From positions 183,627-247,626 of the forward strand of contig NW_019091665.1 in assembly GCF_001949145.1 (NCBI RefSeq): a DNA stretch of 64,000 bases. Reading direction: 5' to 3'. Under the pieces are notes generated by a model. It made no database searches. It was not told the origin of the DNA and worked only from the letters and a program-made list of their open reading frames with translations. Positions within the stretch are counted from its first letter, which is position 1, and each line of letters opens with the position of its first letter. Of the stretch, positions 49,489-61,147 are shown in pieces. Made by a program: the position numbers and the translations under genes. Origin of the DNA: Acanthaster planci. Its lineage: Eukaryota > Echinodermata > Asteroidea > Valvatida > Acanthasteridae.

Positions 49489-50390
49489 CTGGATGAAACG
49501 CAGAGGCGGATGAGGTCGCCGATCCTTGGCAATCTGGCATGCTTCTTCGACGGGAACATTAGTGAATAGCGACACCACGTCGAAGCTCACCATGACGTCT
49601 GTGGGCTGGAGTGACAGGTTTCTCGCCTCTGCGTTTCATCCAGCTACTTCAAGTTCCAAGACCAGTTCATCCTCCCTGCAGCTTCAAGTTCCAAGACCAG
49701 TTCTACGAGCAGACAGCTAGGACCTCCATGGGATCCCCTATATCCTCGATCCTAGCTAACATCTTCATGGAAGAATTTATTTGAAACATCATCTCTCCTC
49801 ACTGCCGACCTCAAACCCACGATTTGGCTGCGCTACGTAGACGACACATTCGCCATACGGCCCCATAGTCAAGATCACCTCCAAGAATTCCTCGAGTACC
49901 TCAACCAGCAACACCCCACTATCAAGTTCACCATGGAACAAGAACAAGACGGACACATCTCCTTCTGAGATGTCCACCGGTCCAGAAACCCAGACGGCAT
50001 CCTCAACCACCGTGTCCACCGCAAGCCTACCCTCACCGACTGGTACCTGCACCAGAGATCTTTCCACCACCCAGCCATCAAGACCTCAGTCGACCACACC
50101 CTCGTCTGTAGAGCCAACGAGATCTGCGACCAGAACAACCTACGCCAAGAACTCCACCACATCAAGTCCGCCCTCCAGATGAACGGCTAACGCAACCAGC
50201 GCATCAGCCTTTCCAAGCCTCCGTTAAGGTCTCCTATACCTGAAGTTCCCCCCCTCCCCCACGGCATTAGGGTCACCTATGCCCGAAGCCCCCGACCCCC
50301 CACCGCTGCAGTATGTCTACCATACATGGGCCCCACTTCCCACCAACTCCGCAGCATCCTGCAGTCGGCCAACATCAAAGTTTGAAAACG
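49489..50390 (+). mobile_element. Penelope-like retroelement fragment with inverted 5' part
   Basis: At 49489-49617 the coding strand is minus and reads SFDVVSLFTNVPVEEA, an early RT motif. From about 49622 the coding strand is plus: SSYFKFQDQF, MGSPISSILANIFMEEF, WLRYVDDTFAIRPH (the RT catalytic YVDD), HPTIKFTMEQEQDG, HRKPTLTDWYLHQRS, then a weak C-terminal part to about 50390. The bases encoding RLCVSSS occur on both sides of the junction in opposite orientation. A 22-base stretch around TTCAAGTTCCAAGACCAGTT is also repeated in tandem at about 49649 and 49682. Stops at 49782, 49966 and 50188 show it is inactive. Inverted 5' segments are known for Penelope-like insertions. Confidence 0.8.
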
Positions 50391-51149
50391 TATGATTTTG
50401 GACCACTCTGTCACTTTGCTTAATGCATTATATTCGTGACTATTTACCAGCAAAGCACATATATATTCCCTTAATATGGCTCGCCTTAATTTTATACGTT
50501 TGATTATAATTAATGTGCGCTGACACTTTTGCACAGCTGATTTCTGTTGCAGTTCATGTAAGTGCACCGTTACAGGGTCAACACTTCCCCACCAGCAGGC
50601 CAGTTCTTAGGGAGGGTTGCTTCGATTAGCTCTCAGATTTCCATACACTGGATAGTGCGTTAAGATTGAACGGTAAAATCACTTGGCCCCATAGCGGCCT
50701 AGCATTATTAGGCATAAACACCAGATGAAATATCTACGGGAGTCTCGAGACATCAGCGACAGCTAATTGTTGAGTCATATATACCGTTTTGTGTGGGCTC
50801 AAAATGCCTACGACCTTTAAGCCTAGGGGCGATAAAATAAACAAGTAAATGAATCCTGTCTTTAATTAAATGTTCATTTAATAATCGCTCGATACTTCTT
50901 GAAAACTGGGACAAAGTGTAGAGTACTGCACTGCACTTTTGTGTTCGAGGCTCAAATATTGAGAATCGATGGCGGTAGAATCACGTCAACACAGCTTATA
51001 TCATGAATTGGACGCGGGACGGGCAAAATTTGAGGCGGGGCCGGTGGCATTATTACTATGACTCAATGTACACCATATCATGTTCAAGGACGGAGCGGAT
51101 TGTGTGCACGGCACCAAGCGTACGGATTGAAACTAACTAATGCACAGTA
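50391..51149. other. no recognisable gene
   Basis: Spacer between the Penelope-like fragment and the foldback element. No exon or repeat was recognised. Confidence 0.4.
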
Positions 51150-51810
51150 TGGTGTTCTATAGCCGTCATTTGTCGACGCTACAACAGCTCTGTCGCGTTG
51201 TGCCGTCGCTTCGTGGCGTCGCCTCCTTTCTCATTACTTTTATGCTGCGTATAATGCATTACGTCGTGCCGTTGTGGCGTCGCGTTGTGCCGTCGCGCCG
51301 TTGCGTCGTGTCCTGCTGTCTTGCCGTCGCGTCGTGTAGTCGCGTCTTTCCGTCGCCCCTTGGCGTCATCCCGTCGCGTCGTGCCGTCGCATTGTGCTCT
51401 CGCTTTCGTCAGGTACGACGGCAGGATTTGACGAACGACGACACGACGCTAAAGCTCGACTGGACGGTGCGACGACACGACGCGACGGCAATACATCAGG
51501 ACGCGACAGCACCGTGACAAGGGCAAGACGTTGCATAAACCCACACTGCATAAAAACCATACCCTGACAGGCGACGCAACGCTATGACGGCATGACGCAA
51601 CGCTACAACGGCACGATGGGACGGCAAGACGGGACGACACGACGCGACTTCATCAAGAAACAACACCACGCGACGGCACAACACAACATAAAAGTAATGA
51701 GAAAAGAGGCGACGACACGAAGCGACGGGACGAAGCGACGGAGCTGTCGCGCCGTGGTGTCGGGGCGACGGGACGACGCGACTCAATTTTTGGCGGCTAT
51801 AGAACACCAC
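51150..51810. mobile_element. foldback element built of CGACG-type units
   Basis: The left arm begins GGTGTTCTATAGCCGTCA and the right end is GGCGGCTATAGAACACCAC, its complement. Inward, CTCATTACTTTTATG and CATAAAAGTAATGAG also pair, and both arms are filled with short degenerate units such as CGTCGCGTCGTGCCG and its complement. Sea-urchin TU and fly FB elements share this architecture. There is no transposase. Clear target duplications were not found. Confidence 0.7.
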
Positions 51811-53146
51811 AGCATTGTTACCGTAGCTGTAAGCTCATGGGTCTGCACATACAGATTTAACCCATGTTTAAACTTAAGATGTCAGTGATCTTGTCACTGT
51901 CATTAGCACAATTAGCGCCTACTGTCAAGTTACTCTTCGTTCGCTGAACTATGTGACCTTTAAAACAGCAGTGAAGAACTGCTTGACTGGTAACAGGAGC
52001 AGCAGTGGCAAGACTATGGAGGGAACGTGCCCCCCCCCCGGTGAATGTCCTTGCCCACCCTGGGTGCCCCCCCCATTTGAAATCCTTGAACAACTTCTGC
52101 AGCAGCTCATTGTCTCTGGGTGCTCCCTTGAAAAAAAAAAACGATTGGACCCCGGGTGCCCCCCAGACCAGACAATGGTTTAATTGAGGTTATGTCACGC
52201 GGCACTCCTGTTAGGACTAATTAGGATTAGAAAATACCTTGTCCCGTTGTCATCCTCAACCAATCATATAAATTCTACATGACAGGAAAGATCATTTATT
52301 AACGAGTAGTTTGGTATTTAAACTGGTAAAATTAACCTACAATGGCGCTGAAATGCTTCTGCAATAACGTGACAGCCGCACAATCTTGGTTTATTCCACT
52401 TAAAAGTGAGCCCCCAATGGATTTCAAAAAGAGTCCGGCAAACTTAAACAAGTTTAGCTTTGAAGTTCCAATACATACAATCATAATATTCACTTTCTTA
52501 ATCTAAACCTCAATGAACCTAACAAATACATTCAGCTCAGCCTGCCGAAAGATATTTTGCATTTGGTACGAAAATCGACAAAAATGCCTGTCACTACAGG
52601 ACTTTTGCAAGGCATCCAGCGTCGAGTTGTCCGCAACATATTCATAATTCTTCGCTCAACGGAGAAGGGTAATCCATGTAGAAATGTTCATCGAGCCAAG
52701 AAAAAAATACATCTCTGAAATCTTTTGATAATAACAACTCCTCACAAAAACATGGAATGCAATACGTGGGAAATTCTTGTTTATAAAAACACATGTCATA
52801 TTGAATTAAGAAAAGATTAATCGCTATACTATCTGCTCAATATGTGACTTAAAAAGTTTATTCTCTAAATGTGAGGGTAATGTAAAGATAACAGTCGACG
52901 ACTTTGCTCATTTTGTCAATTCTGAAGGTAATGGTTAAACGGAGATTACGGAATTCCAAAACACATAAATACGCTGCAAAATCCTTTGACAAATTACGCC
53001 AAAGTTGAAGCTGCAGTGGTAAAATCTGGTGGGTTAAAGTTGGTAGTCTTTGCATCATTTGCTAAAAGTTCACAGTCCTATCGTCCAACTATGAAGCTTC
53101 TTCTGTTGTGTCTCAGTGTTGTTCTGGCTCATGCTGGCCTCGCAAG
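51408..53146 (+). repeat. segmental duplication, copy A (protease upstream region)
   Basis: From the middle of the foldback element through the signal-peptide codons, this copy matches 54067-55426 closely. The match includes the AGATGTCAGTGATCTTGTCA block, a C-run patch and the ATAAATACGCTGCA region. Relative to copy B it has 337 additional bases between two AATCTT hexamers (52382 and 52719) and about 20 more near 52843. Confidence 0.85.
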
Positions 53147-53162
53147 CGTGAACACAAAATGA
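53091..53162 (+). pseudogene. orphan signal-peptide exon of the subtilase, stops after 23 codons
   Basis: [18 protein letters not shown] differs at one residue from the start of the working subtilase at 55377. After the signal peptide the sequence diverges abruptly, and a TGA follows five codons later. No donor is present. It could at most yield a free signal peptide. Its upstream region is nearly the same as that of the working gene, so it may still be transcribed. Confidence 0.75.
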
Positions 53163-54066
53163 GCAGAACGTTGACTGCGAGCCAGACTAATTAAGTTTGT
53201 GCTACTTTCACCACAGACACTTGTAAATCAAATTAAAAAAATGAGTTCCCAACTTGACTAAAGATTTACATTTAACAACGACTTTTTGGAAAGAAAAAGG
53301 TCAGTGTTAACTGAGAACGAATAATTTTATAATTTAGATAAAGTTTCTCTTATTGCATTGATTGAATTTCCTTGTTTGTTACTTCACTCGATGGAAACGT
53401 CAGCTCTCTGTCTCTCGCTCTAGTTTTATCTCTGCCTTGAAGATGGATATTCCGTCACTCATATCACATCGTCTGTCACACTGTTTGGGTTCAATGCGTC
53501 TGCAGATCTCACATACACAAACCATGGCTTGCTTCGAGATTTTTCCAGTGAAATCTGGGGAAAATAAGCTACAAATTAATCATTCCGTTTTTAAAACCAC
53601 TTTTGCCCATAAATAATACTTCAGACAGTCCCAATCATTATAGCACAAGGCGTGCAGAAACCTTCTGAATGTGCGACTCACATGTCAAAAGCCGTTCCTT
53701 CTCCCCAACTTGATTTTACCATCGATCGCTGGCAATTCTCTGCTGCGCACACCTCAACCATGATTCTTTCCAAATTTATCCATTCCGGTGGCAGAATTCA
53801 GCTTTTCTTCGACATCTGACGATTGAAGTACAATAGCCTCAACCAGCAGTTTGGAAATCTCCGTTGAAAGTGTACGCAACAAAATTCGCAACGCTTGTCA
53901 TTTACCCTCCTGAAATTATGCACACGCGGGACGCGTTTTGGACGCGATATCCTATCCAGTCTTTATAATCGAGATCAATGAGTGTAACCCTATGCACGTG
54001 CGTTATTTTTTTCCAGGACTTGTGACATACACCCTCTATTAATTGGCCTTTTTTTAAGAAACAGTC
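53163..54066. other. spacer between duplication copies
   Basis: No exon or repeat was recognised. It lies between the decayed end of copy A and the start of copy B. Confidence 0.45.
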
Positions 54067-55426
54067 AGGTACGACGGCAGGATATGACGAACGACGACGC
54101 GACGGCAAGACATCAGGACGCGACAGCACAACGGCAAGACGTTGCATAAGCCCACACTGCATAAAAATCATACCATGACAGGCGACGCAACGCTATGACG
54201 GCACGACGCAACGCTACAACGGCACGATGGGACGGCAAGACGGGACGACCGTCGCGACATCATCAAGAAACAACACCACGCGACGGCACGACGCAATGGC
54301 AAGACGGCACGACACAATGTGTTAAACACAACATAAAAGTAATGAGAAAAGAGGCGACGACACGAAGCGACGTGACGACGCGACGGAGCTGTCGTAGCGT
54401 CGCGCTGTGGTGTCGGGGCGACGGGACAACGCGACGCAATTTTGGCGGCTATAGAACACCACAGCACCGTTACCGTAGCTGTAAGCTCAAGGGTCTGCAC
54501 ATACAGATTTAACCCATGTTTAAACTTAAGATGTCAGTGATCTTGTCACTGTCATTAGCACAATTAGCGCCTACTGTCAAGTTACTCTTCGTTCCCTGAA
54601 CTATGTGAAGAAGCAGTGAAGAACTGCTTGACTGGTAACAGGAGCAGCAGTGGCAAGACTATGGAGGGAACGTGCCCCCCCCCCGGTGAATGTCCTTGCC
54701 CACCCTGGGTGCCCCCCCCCCATTTGAAATCCTTGAACAACTTCTGCAGTAGCTCATTGTCTCTGGGTGCCCTCTTGAAAAAATGATTAGACCCCGGGTG
54801 CCCCCCAGACCAGACAATAGTTTAATTGAGGTTATGTCACGCGGCACTCCTGTTAGGACTAATTAGGATTTGAAAATGCTTTGTCCCGTTGTCATCCTTA
54901 ACCAATCATATAAATTCTACATGACAGAAAATATCATTTATTAACGAGTAGTTTGGTATTTTAAACTGGTAAAATTAACCTACAATGGCGCTGAAACGCT
55001 TCTGCAATAACGTGACAGCCGCACAATCTTTTGATAATAACAACTCCTCACAAAAACATGGAATGCAATACATGGGAAATTCTTGTTTATAAAAACACAT
55101 GTCATATTGAGTTAAGAAACGATTAATCGCTAAACTATCTGCTCAATTCTCTAAATGTGAGGGTAATGTAAAGATAACAGTCGACGACTTTGCTCATTTT
55201 GCCAATTCTGAAGGTAATGGTTAAACGGAAATTACGGAATTCCAAAACACATAAATACGCTGCAACATCCTTTGACAAATCACTTCAAAGTTGAAGCTGC
55301 AGTGGTAAAATCTGGTTGGTTAAAGTTGGTAGTCTTTGCATCATTTGCTAAAAGTTCACAGTCCTATCGTCCAACTATGAAGCTTCTTCTGTTGTGTCTC
55401 TGTGTTGTTCTGGCTCATGCTGGCCT
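54067..55426 (+). repeat. segmental duplication, copy B (feeds the working protease)
   Basis: Collinear with 51408-53146. It begins inside the foldback element, so it has only that element's right part (to about 54462). The segment between the two AATCTT hexamers of copy A is missing, with one AATCTT left at 55025-55030. It runs into the true first exon of the subtilase. Confidence 0.85.
55251..55257 (+). promoter_or_regulatory. possible TATA-like element of the subtilase gene
   Basis: ATAAATA about 120 bases before the ATG, also present in duplication copy A at 52965-52971. Conservation in both copies is expected from the recent duplication, so it adds little. The transcription start is unknown. 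Confidence 0.25.
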
Positions 55427-58400
55427 CGCTCCTCTCCGTACGACCAACGAGCGCTCCGTACCTGACAGCTGGATCATAAAAGTCGAGGTAATTTTCGAAA
55501 GCATCGATGCACATATTTTTATAAGGCTTGGCGCGAAAGCGAACACGAACGCGAATTTGTGACGTCAGATCAAATATTTGTACTGCAAATTTGCAAAAGT
55601 TGAACACACTTCCACTCTGTGAATTTGAGTAAGTAGCATATCTTTCATAGCATCAAATCCGCTTGGCTGTCACATTCGACTGAAGTATGAACCGGGCTTA
55701 ATATTACCTTATTGTCATTTTGAGATGAACTTCAACACCAAAGTTTTCTTATGCTTTAGTAATTTGTATCATCTATATGCTCGAATAACTCCTCTTTATG
55801 TATACCTTTAGTTATACCTTTTTTAACAGTGTTCACCGCTGGTTATCGCTAGACGAAACTCAAGTCAAGATATGTCGATGAATCGACGTATGGTGAATTA
55901 GCTGGAAGGGCGTGCGCTCCTCAATTAGTCAGTTATATGTTGGGTGCGAACCATTACGGGTTATTTACAATAAAATGTGTCATGATCAGGACTTATTGCA
56001 AAACATCTATTAATCAATCATTTGAGACCATGTCATTTGCAAAAAGTTCATCTAGTGAGCTTATTTTGTATCAGTGGGTGAATACGTTCAGACCTCGGCA
56101 ACGAGACTTACTCCTGGGTAGTATTTTATAAGCATTTTGATTAATTACTACAATCTAATATAACACTGATGTATTGTTAGGATTTTGACCTGCTGGAGCG
56201 CGTGCAACAAGAGATCGAGGACATCTTTTCCACTTTCCGTGCACCTGCTCCCAGAATCAGTAAACTGGAAGACCTTATGCCGGTTCTGACCCTGAAGATT
56301 CCACAGCACATCCTTACTCGGGTAAGTTACCAGGTCAACCGAAAGTAAAGTTCCTGTCACGCAGGAGGTAGCTTTGAGTTGTCCGTTTTGTGTTTGCAAA
56401 ATGTATTTTGTTTTAATTCTCTTGTATTTTTTTTTCTAGGGAGAAATAGCCACATTTAAAAGCGGTTCAGTTTTTTTTTTGTGTGTTACTTTGGTGTGTT
56501 CTTTGTTGTTGTATAAGTTACTGTTATTGCTTGTTCTTGAAATGCTAAACGACATCATTTTGGTTCAGGTGCGTGCTATTGAGGGCGTTGAGTACATTCA
56601 AGAGGACACCATCGCAACACTTTTCGGCTCACAAAACAATCCACCATGGGGTATTGATCGCATCGACAGTCGCACTGGAACGGACAATGTGTTCAACTTC
56701 AACGATAGTGGTATGTTACTTTGGCATGACTTGATCATTACTTTTATTAATAATAATAATAAAAAAAAATAACTGACATTTATAAAGCGCCCAATCCATC
56801 AAGCTGCTCCCAGGCACTCTACTTCAAAATATAGATAAATAAATATAACCTACATGTACCATAATCAAAATCAATAATAAGAAACTAAAAATGCGTGTTT
56901 AAAAAGGTGCGTAAATGGTATGTTTCTTTGGCATGACTTGATTATTGCTTCCATTAACTGCCAGGGAAATCAGTAAGCAAAACGTACGATTTAAAAGGTG
57001 CCAGTTCCAAAGAAAGAGGATGAAACACACCAAACTAACAACTTAAAACAGTTTCCCTTTCAACTTAGTTATTTCCAATAATGGTAATGATGGTAACACA
57101 ATGAGTGGTAATACTAAGTAATGGTTAACACCCCTGCCAAGCCGAACGTACTACTTTTTTCATATTTCCCAAGTAAAGCATCTCGGTCGGGGGCTTTTCT
57201 TTCACCAAATGTAAAATCTTATTATCTCTTTACAGTTTTCTTGACACTAAATGCTCAAAAACTGTCATTTTCTCTGCTAGCTCAGGGTGAAGGGGCGAAA
57301 ATATTCATTGTGGACACCGGCATCAACACTAATCACGAGGCGTTTGGCGGACGAGCTTCCCTTCTGTATGGGGTTGCTGATGATGGAGGACATGGAACTC
57401 ACTGCGCTGGTACTGCTGCAGGAGAAATCTACGGTATTGCACGTAAAGCTGAAATCTACAGCTGCAAAGTGTGCAGTCATGGAGCATGTGGGCTTTCTAC
57501 AATTAGCAAAGGTATGTTTGTCAATCACTTCATTCTAATAACTTCTTTGTAATCATCTCACAAGTGTTATTCATGTGTACAGTTTTCTCACAGCGACATG
57601 CTTTTGTCTCGTGGCACTACCACAACACACTGAAACTTTGTGTACTAAATAGGTCATGGCATAGGGTTGGGATGTAAATAATGCAAATTCCTCCTTCCGT
57701 AATTACGGCGATGGAACAAAAACTATTCAGAGTCACAGATGTTTGAGTGCAGATTTTGTAGACCGCTCTTTTGCTTTGTATCAGTGCTATTTGTTGCTCA
57801 TCTGGTACAATTCAACCATGAGAAAACTGTGCTGAAACTGCAATGGTAGTGTTGATTTTGTAAAGTTATACTCCGTATATTAAATACCTGAATGCAAGGG
57901 GGCAACAACTCCTACTTGTGTGTAAGTCCCCATAGCTGAAGATAACGGAAAGATTCTGATTTTTTTGGTCAATTTACACGAGGAAATTAGCAGATGTCTT
58001 CCCATAGTAAAGTATACTTTTCAATTTTCTTTCTTTAATGAAATATGTTTTTCGATTTCGTTTTCACAAGGTACTTTTTCAGAGTTTATTTCGACAAGAT
58101 ATATTCTCCAATTAGTTCTTATTTGATGTATTTTTAGAAAAACTGTTTCTATTTTTGGAACCAAATCATTCTTAAGAGATATTCAGTATTTTTTTTTTCT
58201 ATTTTTGTTTTTTTAAGATCTATTTTTCCAAAATGTACAATGCCCAAATTCATCGGCATTCACGCCTCTTCCCTTATAGATTTGGGGAAACAGGACGCTG
58301 AAAATGGACTTAGTCACCTGAATAGAGGTCCTCTTCCGTAGGCCCCTTTGGGGGCGTGTTTTACTCGCGCAGTTTTCAAAAGGGGTAAACGCAACTCTTC

Positions 58401-61147
58401 TCTGCACTCGGGAAAAACAATCCATGCACGTGTTCATATCTAGAGACATGAATACCACGCTGCTTTATTCGGATAGCGATCTTCTTTACTTCCCAACTAA
58501 TAGTTCCGATTAATGTTTTTTATTTATTTATTTTCTCATAAGGTTTGAATGCTATTGTCAAAAAGTTTGGTTCCGGCCCCGGCATGGGCGTGGTATCAAT
58601 GTCCCTGGGTGGAGGGTATGGTCCCTACTTCAACTCTCTTGTCCAGAACATGCTCAACAAGGGGTACACAGCTTCTGTTGCTGCGGGTAACTCAAACCAG
58701 GATGCATGCAACGTTTCACCTGCATCTTTGAAAGGGGTGAGGTTTTTTGTTGTGTAGTCCAAAACGTATAAATACCGAGCGCATTTGTCGATACGCCATT
58801 GATATTTCAATATAAATCTAACACGTCTACGATACCTTAAGGCAGATTTGAGTGTATAATATTATAATTGGTGTAAATTGGTGATACACGGGATTGTGGG
58901 TTATGCTGTTTCACCATTTCTTAAGAAAAAGCATTGTGACATGACGGAAGTCGTTGGGGGCAGTCTGGCACAATGTGACCCTGGGCAGTTGGGCACAGTT
59001 TGACCTTTGCAAGAAAAATAGCAAAAAGTCATATCAATAGGCATAAGCTTAATAATGTAGCGTACGCCTACCACTCGAAACCACCAGACATACGCTCGGG
59101 ATTATGATTTGATTTACCTATCATTTGCCAGACGTGCTATGCCTTATTCATATTTTATCCCATACACAAGGTCATCTTGTACCATACTTTCCGACCCTAT
59201 GCTATTCCTATTCATCCCTAGGTCATCTTGTGCCATACATTTTCCTGTTCATATCAATATCATATTATATATTCTGCTTATGCCAATTGATGTGACCTTT
59301 TACTATTTTTCTTGCAAAGGTCAGACTGTGTCCCAACTGCCTAAGGTCAAATTGTGCCAGTCTGCCCCCCAACTACTGATGTATGGGGTAACTAAAGCTT
59401 GGTTTCCATATGATCGCAACAAATGCCGACCGCATGCAAACCATCAAGACACATACAGTCGCAGAACAGACCCTGCGTGACTTGATTCCACCCAAAAATT
59501 TGACAAAACCGTCCGAAACTCGAAAACATTTTGCATAAAATGTGATTCTTTACGTGGCATGCCCCTTTAATGCCAAACTAATACTCCGGTTTGATGTATT
59601 TTGCTTATGGCTAGCTATTTTGTTGACGGCTGGGGCTGCATATGTCAGTAATAAGGAAGAAAATGACAGCATGAGTGGTTAAAATGAGAGGAACATGAAA
59701 AAAAAAACCTGAAGAATTACAACAAAACCAGTTCTTGGTTATGACAGCCAAAACACACCCCTGTCTGGGGCTAATTTGCGGTTGTCTGGGTTACTGGCAA
59801 CAATTCCGTTTTCCATGTGTCTGCGTTGCACCTCGTGTCTGGGTTGCGCTTCGGTCTGAGTTTCGTACGTCGATATGGAAACAATGTTGAAACGCATCAT
59901 TGGCTGATTTGTTTGAACTGTTTGGTTATATGGACGTAACACGACCAGACATCCACTTTGTCCGAGTTACTACGACTTTAATCTCACCATTTTTTGTGAT
60001 GAGGAAAGATCATAACTGATTACCGGTGTGACCAATACTGTTTGCTTGATAGGCACTCACCGCTGGGGCCACGACTAGGAAGGACAAACGCGTATATTTC
60101 TCCAACTGGGGCTCTTGCGTTGACCTGTTTGCACCCGGTGTGTACATCAAGAGTGCGAGCCACAGCTCTAACACCGGAACTGCAACAATGTCTGGCACTT
60201 CAATGGCATGTCCTCATGTGACAGGTGAATTCGCCTCCATGCTAGTACATTTGCGGCAAATTGCTTTTTTAGCCATTTCTCCGCATTGTTGGTCTCTCCG
60301 TCGTGCATAGGTGTTCAAATTGAAGACTCTGATTTGATTTTTTTATAATTTTTTGTAATTTTATCTTTAAAATATAAGAAAACACAAATAAACTGCAAAG
60401 CTGAAAAGCCAGCCTGTATAGTTATATTAATTCCTGCTGTTGTTATTTCTATAGCATTTTAAACATCAGCATATGAATCATATTTCTAAAACTTTTCTGC
60501 AGGTGCCGCTGCTGTTTATCTGGGATCGAACCCAGGTTCGTCTCCAAGTGCTGTGCATGATGCCATCGTGAATAATGCGACTCCCGACGTAGTGTCTGAC
60601 CCCAAAGGATCCCCCAACAGGTTGCTCTATGTCCAGGTAAAGGTTGAATTGCGTTTTACCAAAGTGATAGTGGATGTACGGTCATGTTGCTCAAAAATCA
60701 TTGAACGAATTACTCAGCGTCAACGAACCATTCGGATATGAGACTTCTCCCAACAAACGAAATCCTTCCAAATTTATAACAAAATAATTGCGCAATTTTA
60801 AAAGAGACACCGAATTTGATGATGGCAAAATATCTTCAGTACCTACACATACCACGTGCAGTGGAATTTATTAAGCAATAATCTAAATGTGAGGTGCCTA
60901 ATATTCTCAAGAGGATTGTAAATGCCATCTTTAGTTCTGTGCCCTAAACAAAATACAAAGACTGAAACTGATTTGAATGACAAGATCCAAATCCTGTGAG
61001 GAAGGACACGAGATAGAGTGCATTAGAAAATCGTCATTATTTTGTAACAAGCCACCATCTCCTCAATAAACTGGGACACTCGATATTATTGTTAATCTGA
61101 CACGTTAAATCTTAAAATGTTTTTCTTACTTTAATTTGCAGCCCTGA
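55377..61147 (+). CDS. secreted proteinase K-type subtilase (peptidase S8)
   Basis: A secreted serine endopeptidase made as a 376-residue preproenzyme. The eight exons are 55377-55487, 56181-56321, 56569-56710, 57281-57511, 58543-58736, 60053-60224, 60503-60636 and 61142-61147; all have GT-AG introns and frames join. Residues 1-18 are a signal peptide. Residues 30-103 are an inhibitor-I9 propeptide (PDSWIIKV to GVEYIQED). The mature enzyme begins near PPWGIDRID. Catalytic Asp143 is in FIVDTG, His169 in [10 protein letters not shown] (the Cys after HGTH is a proteinase K trait), oxyanion Asn258 in AAGN and Ser323 in GTSMACPH. All are present, so activity is expected. The last exon adds only Pro and the stop. 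Intron 5 carries a MITE. Substrate is unknown; secreted subtilases of marine invertebrates are usually digestive or defensive. Confidence 0.93.
56740..56850. repeat. AT-rich triplet tract next to a repeat-like module
   Basis: An ATT/AAT triplet tract (56745-56770) is followed by TTTATAAAGCGCCCAATCC and CAGGCACTCT. The AAAGCGCC-type module is common in dispersed repeats of many animals. It lies in subtilase intron 3. Confidence 0.4.
58949..59378. mobile_element. 430-bp MITE with about 95-base inverted repeats
   Basis: It lies in subtilase intron 5. GTTGGGGGCAGTCTGGCACA at the left pairs with TGTGCCAGTCTGCCCCCCAAC-type sequence at the right, and further in TTTGCAAGAAAAATAGCAAA pairs with its near complement. 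Pairing continues to GGCATAAGC, about 95 bases in all with some mismatches. The interior has a small direct repeat (AGGTCATCTTGT, twice) and no gene. The target duplication is unclear. Confidence 0.75.

Noticed and set aside
49970-50182. Thr/Ser-rich frame resembling a mucin
   Set aside because: It is the out-of-phase shadow of the Penelope-like RT frame.
51140-51810. Several Arg/Thr/Ser-rich frames, both strands
   Set aside because: They arise from the short GC-rich units of the foldback element, which leave all frames open with repetitive composition.
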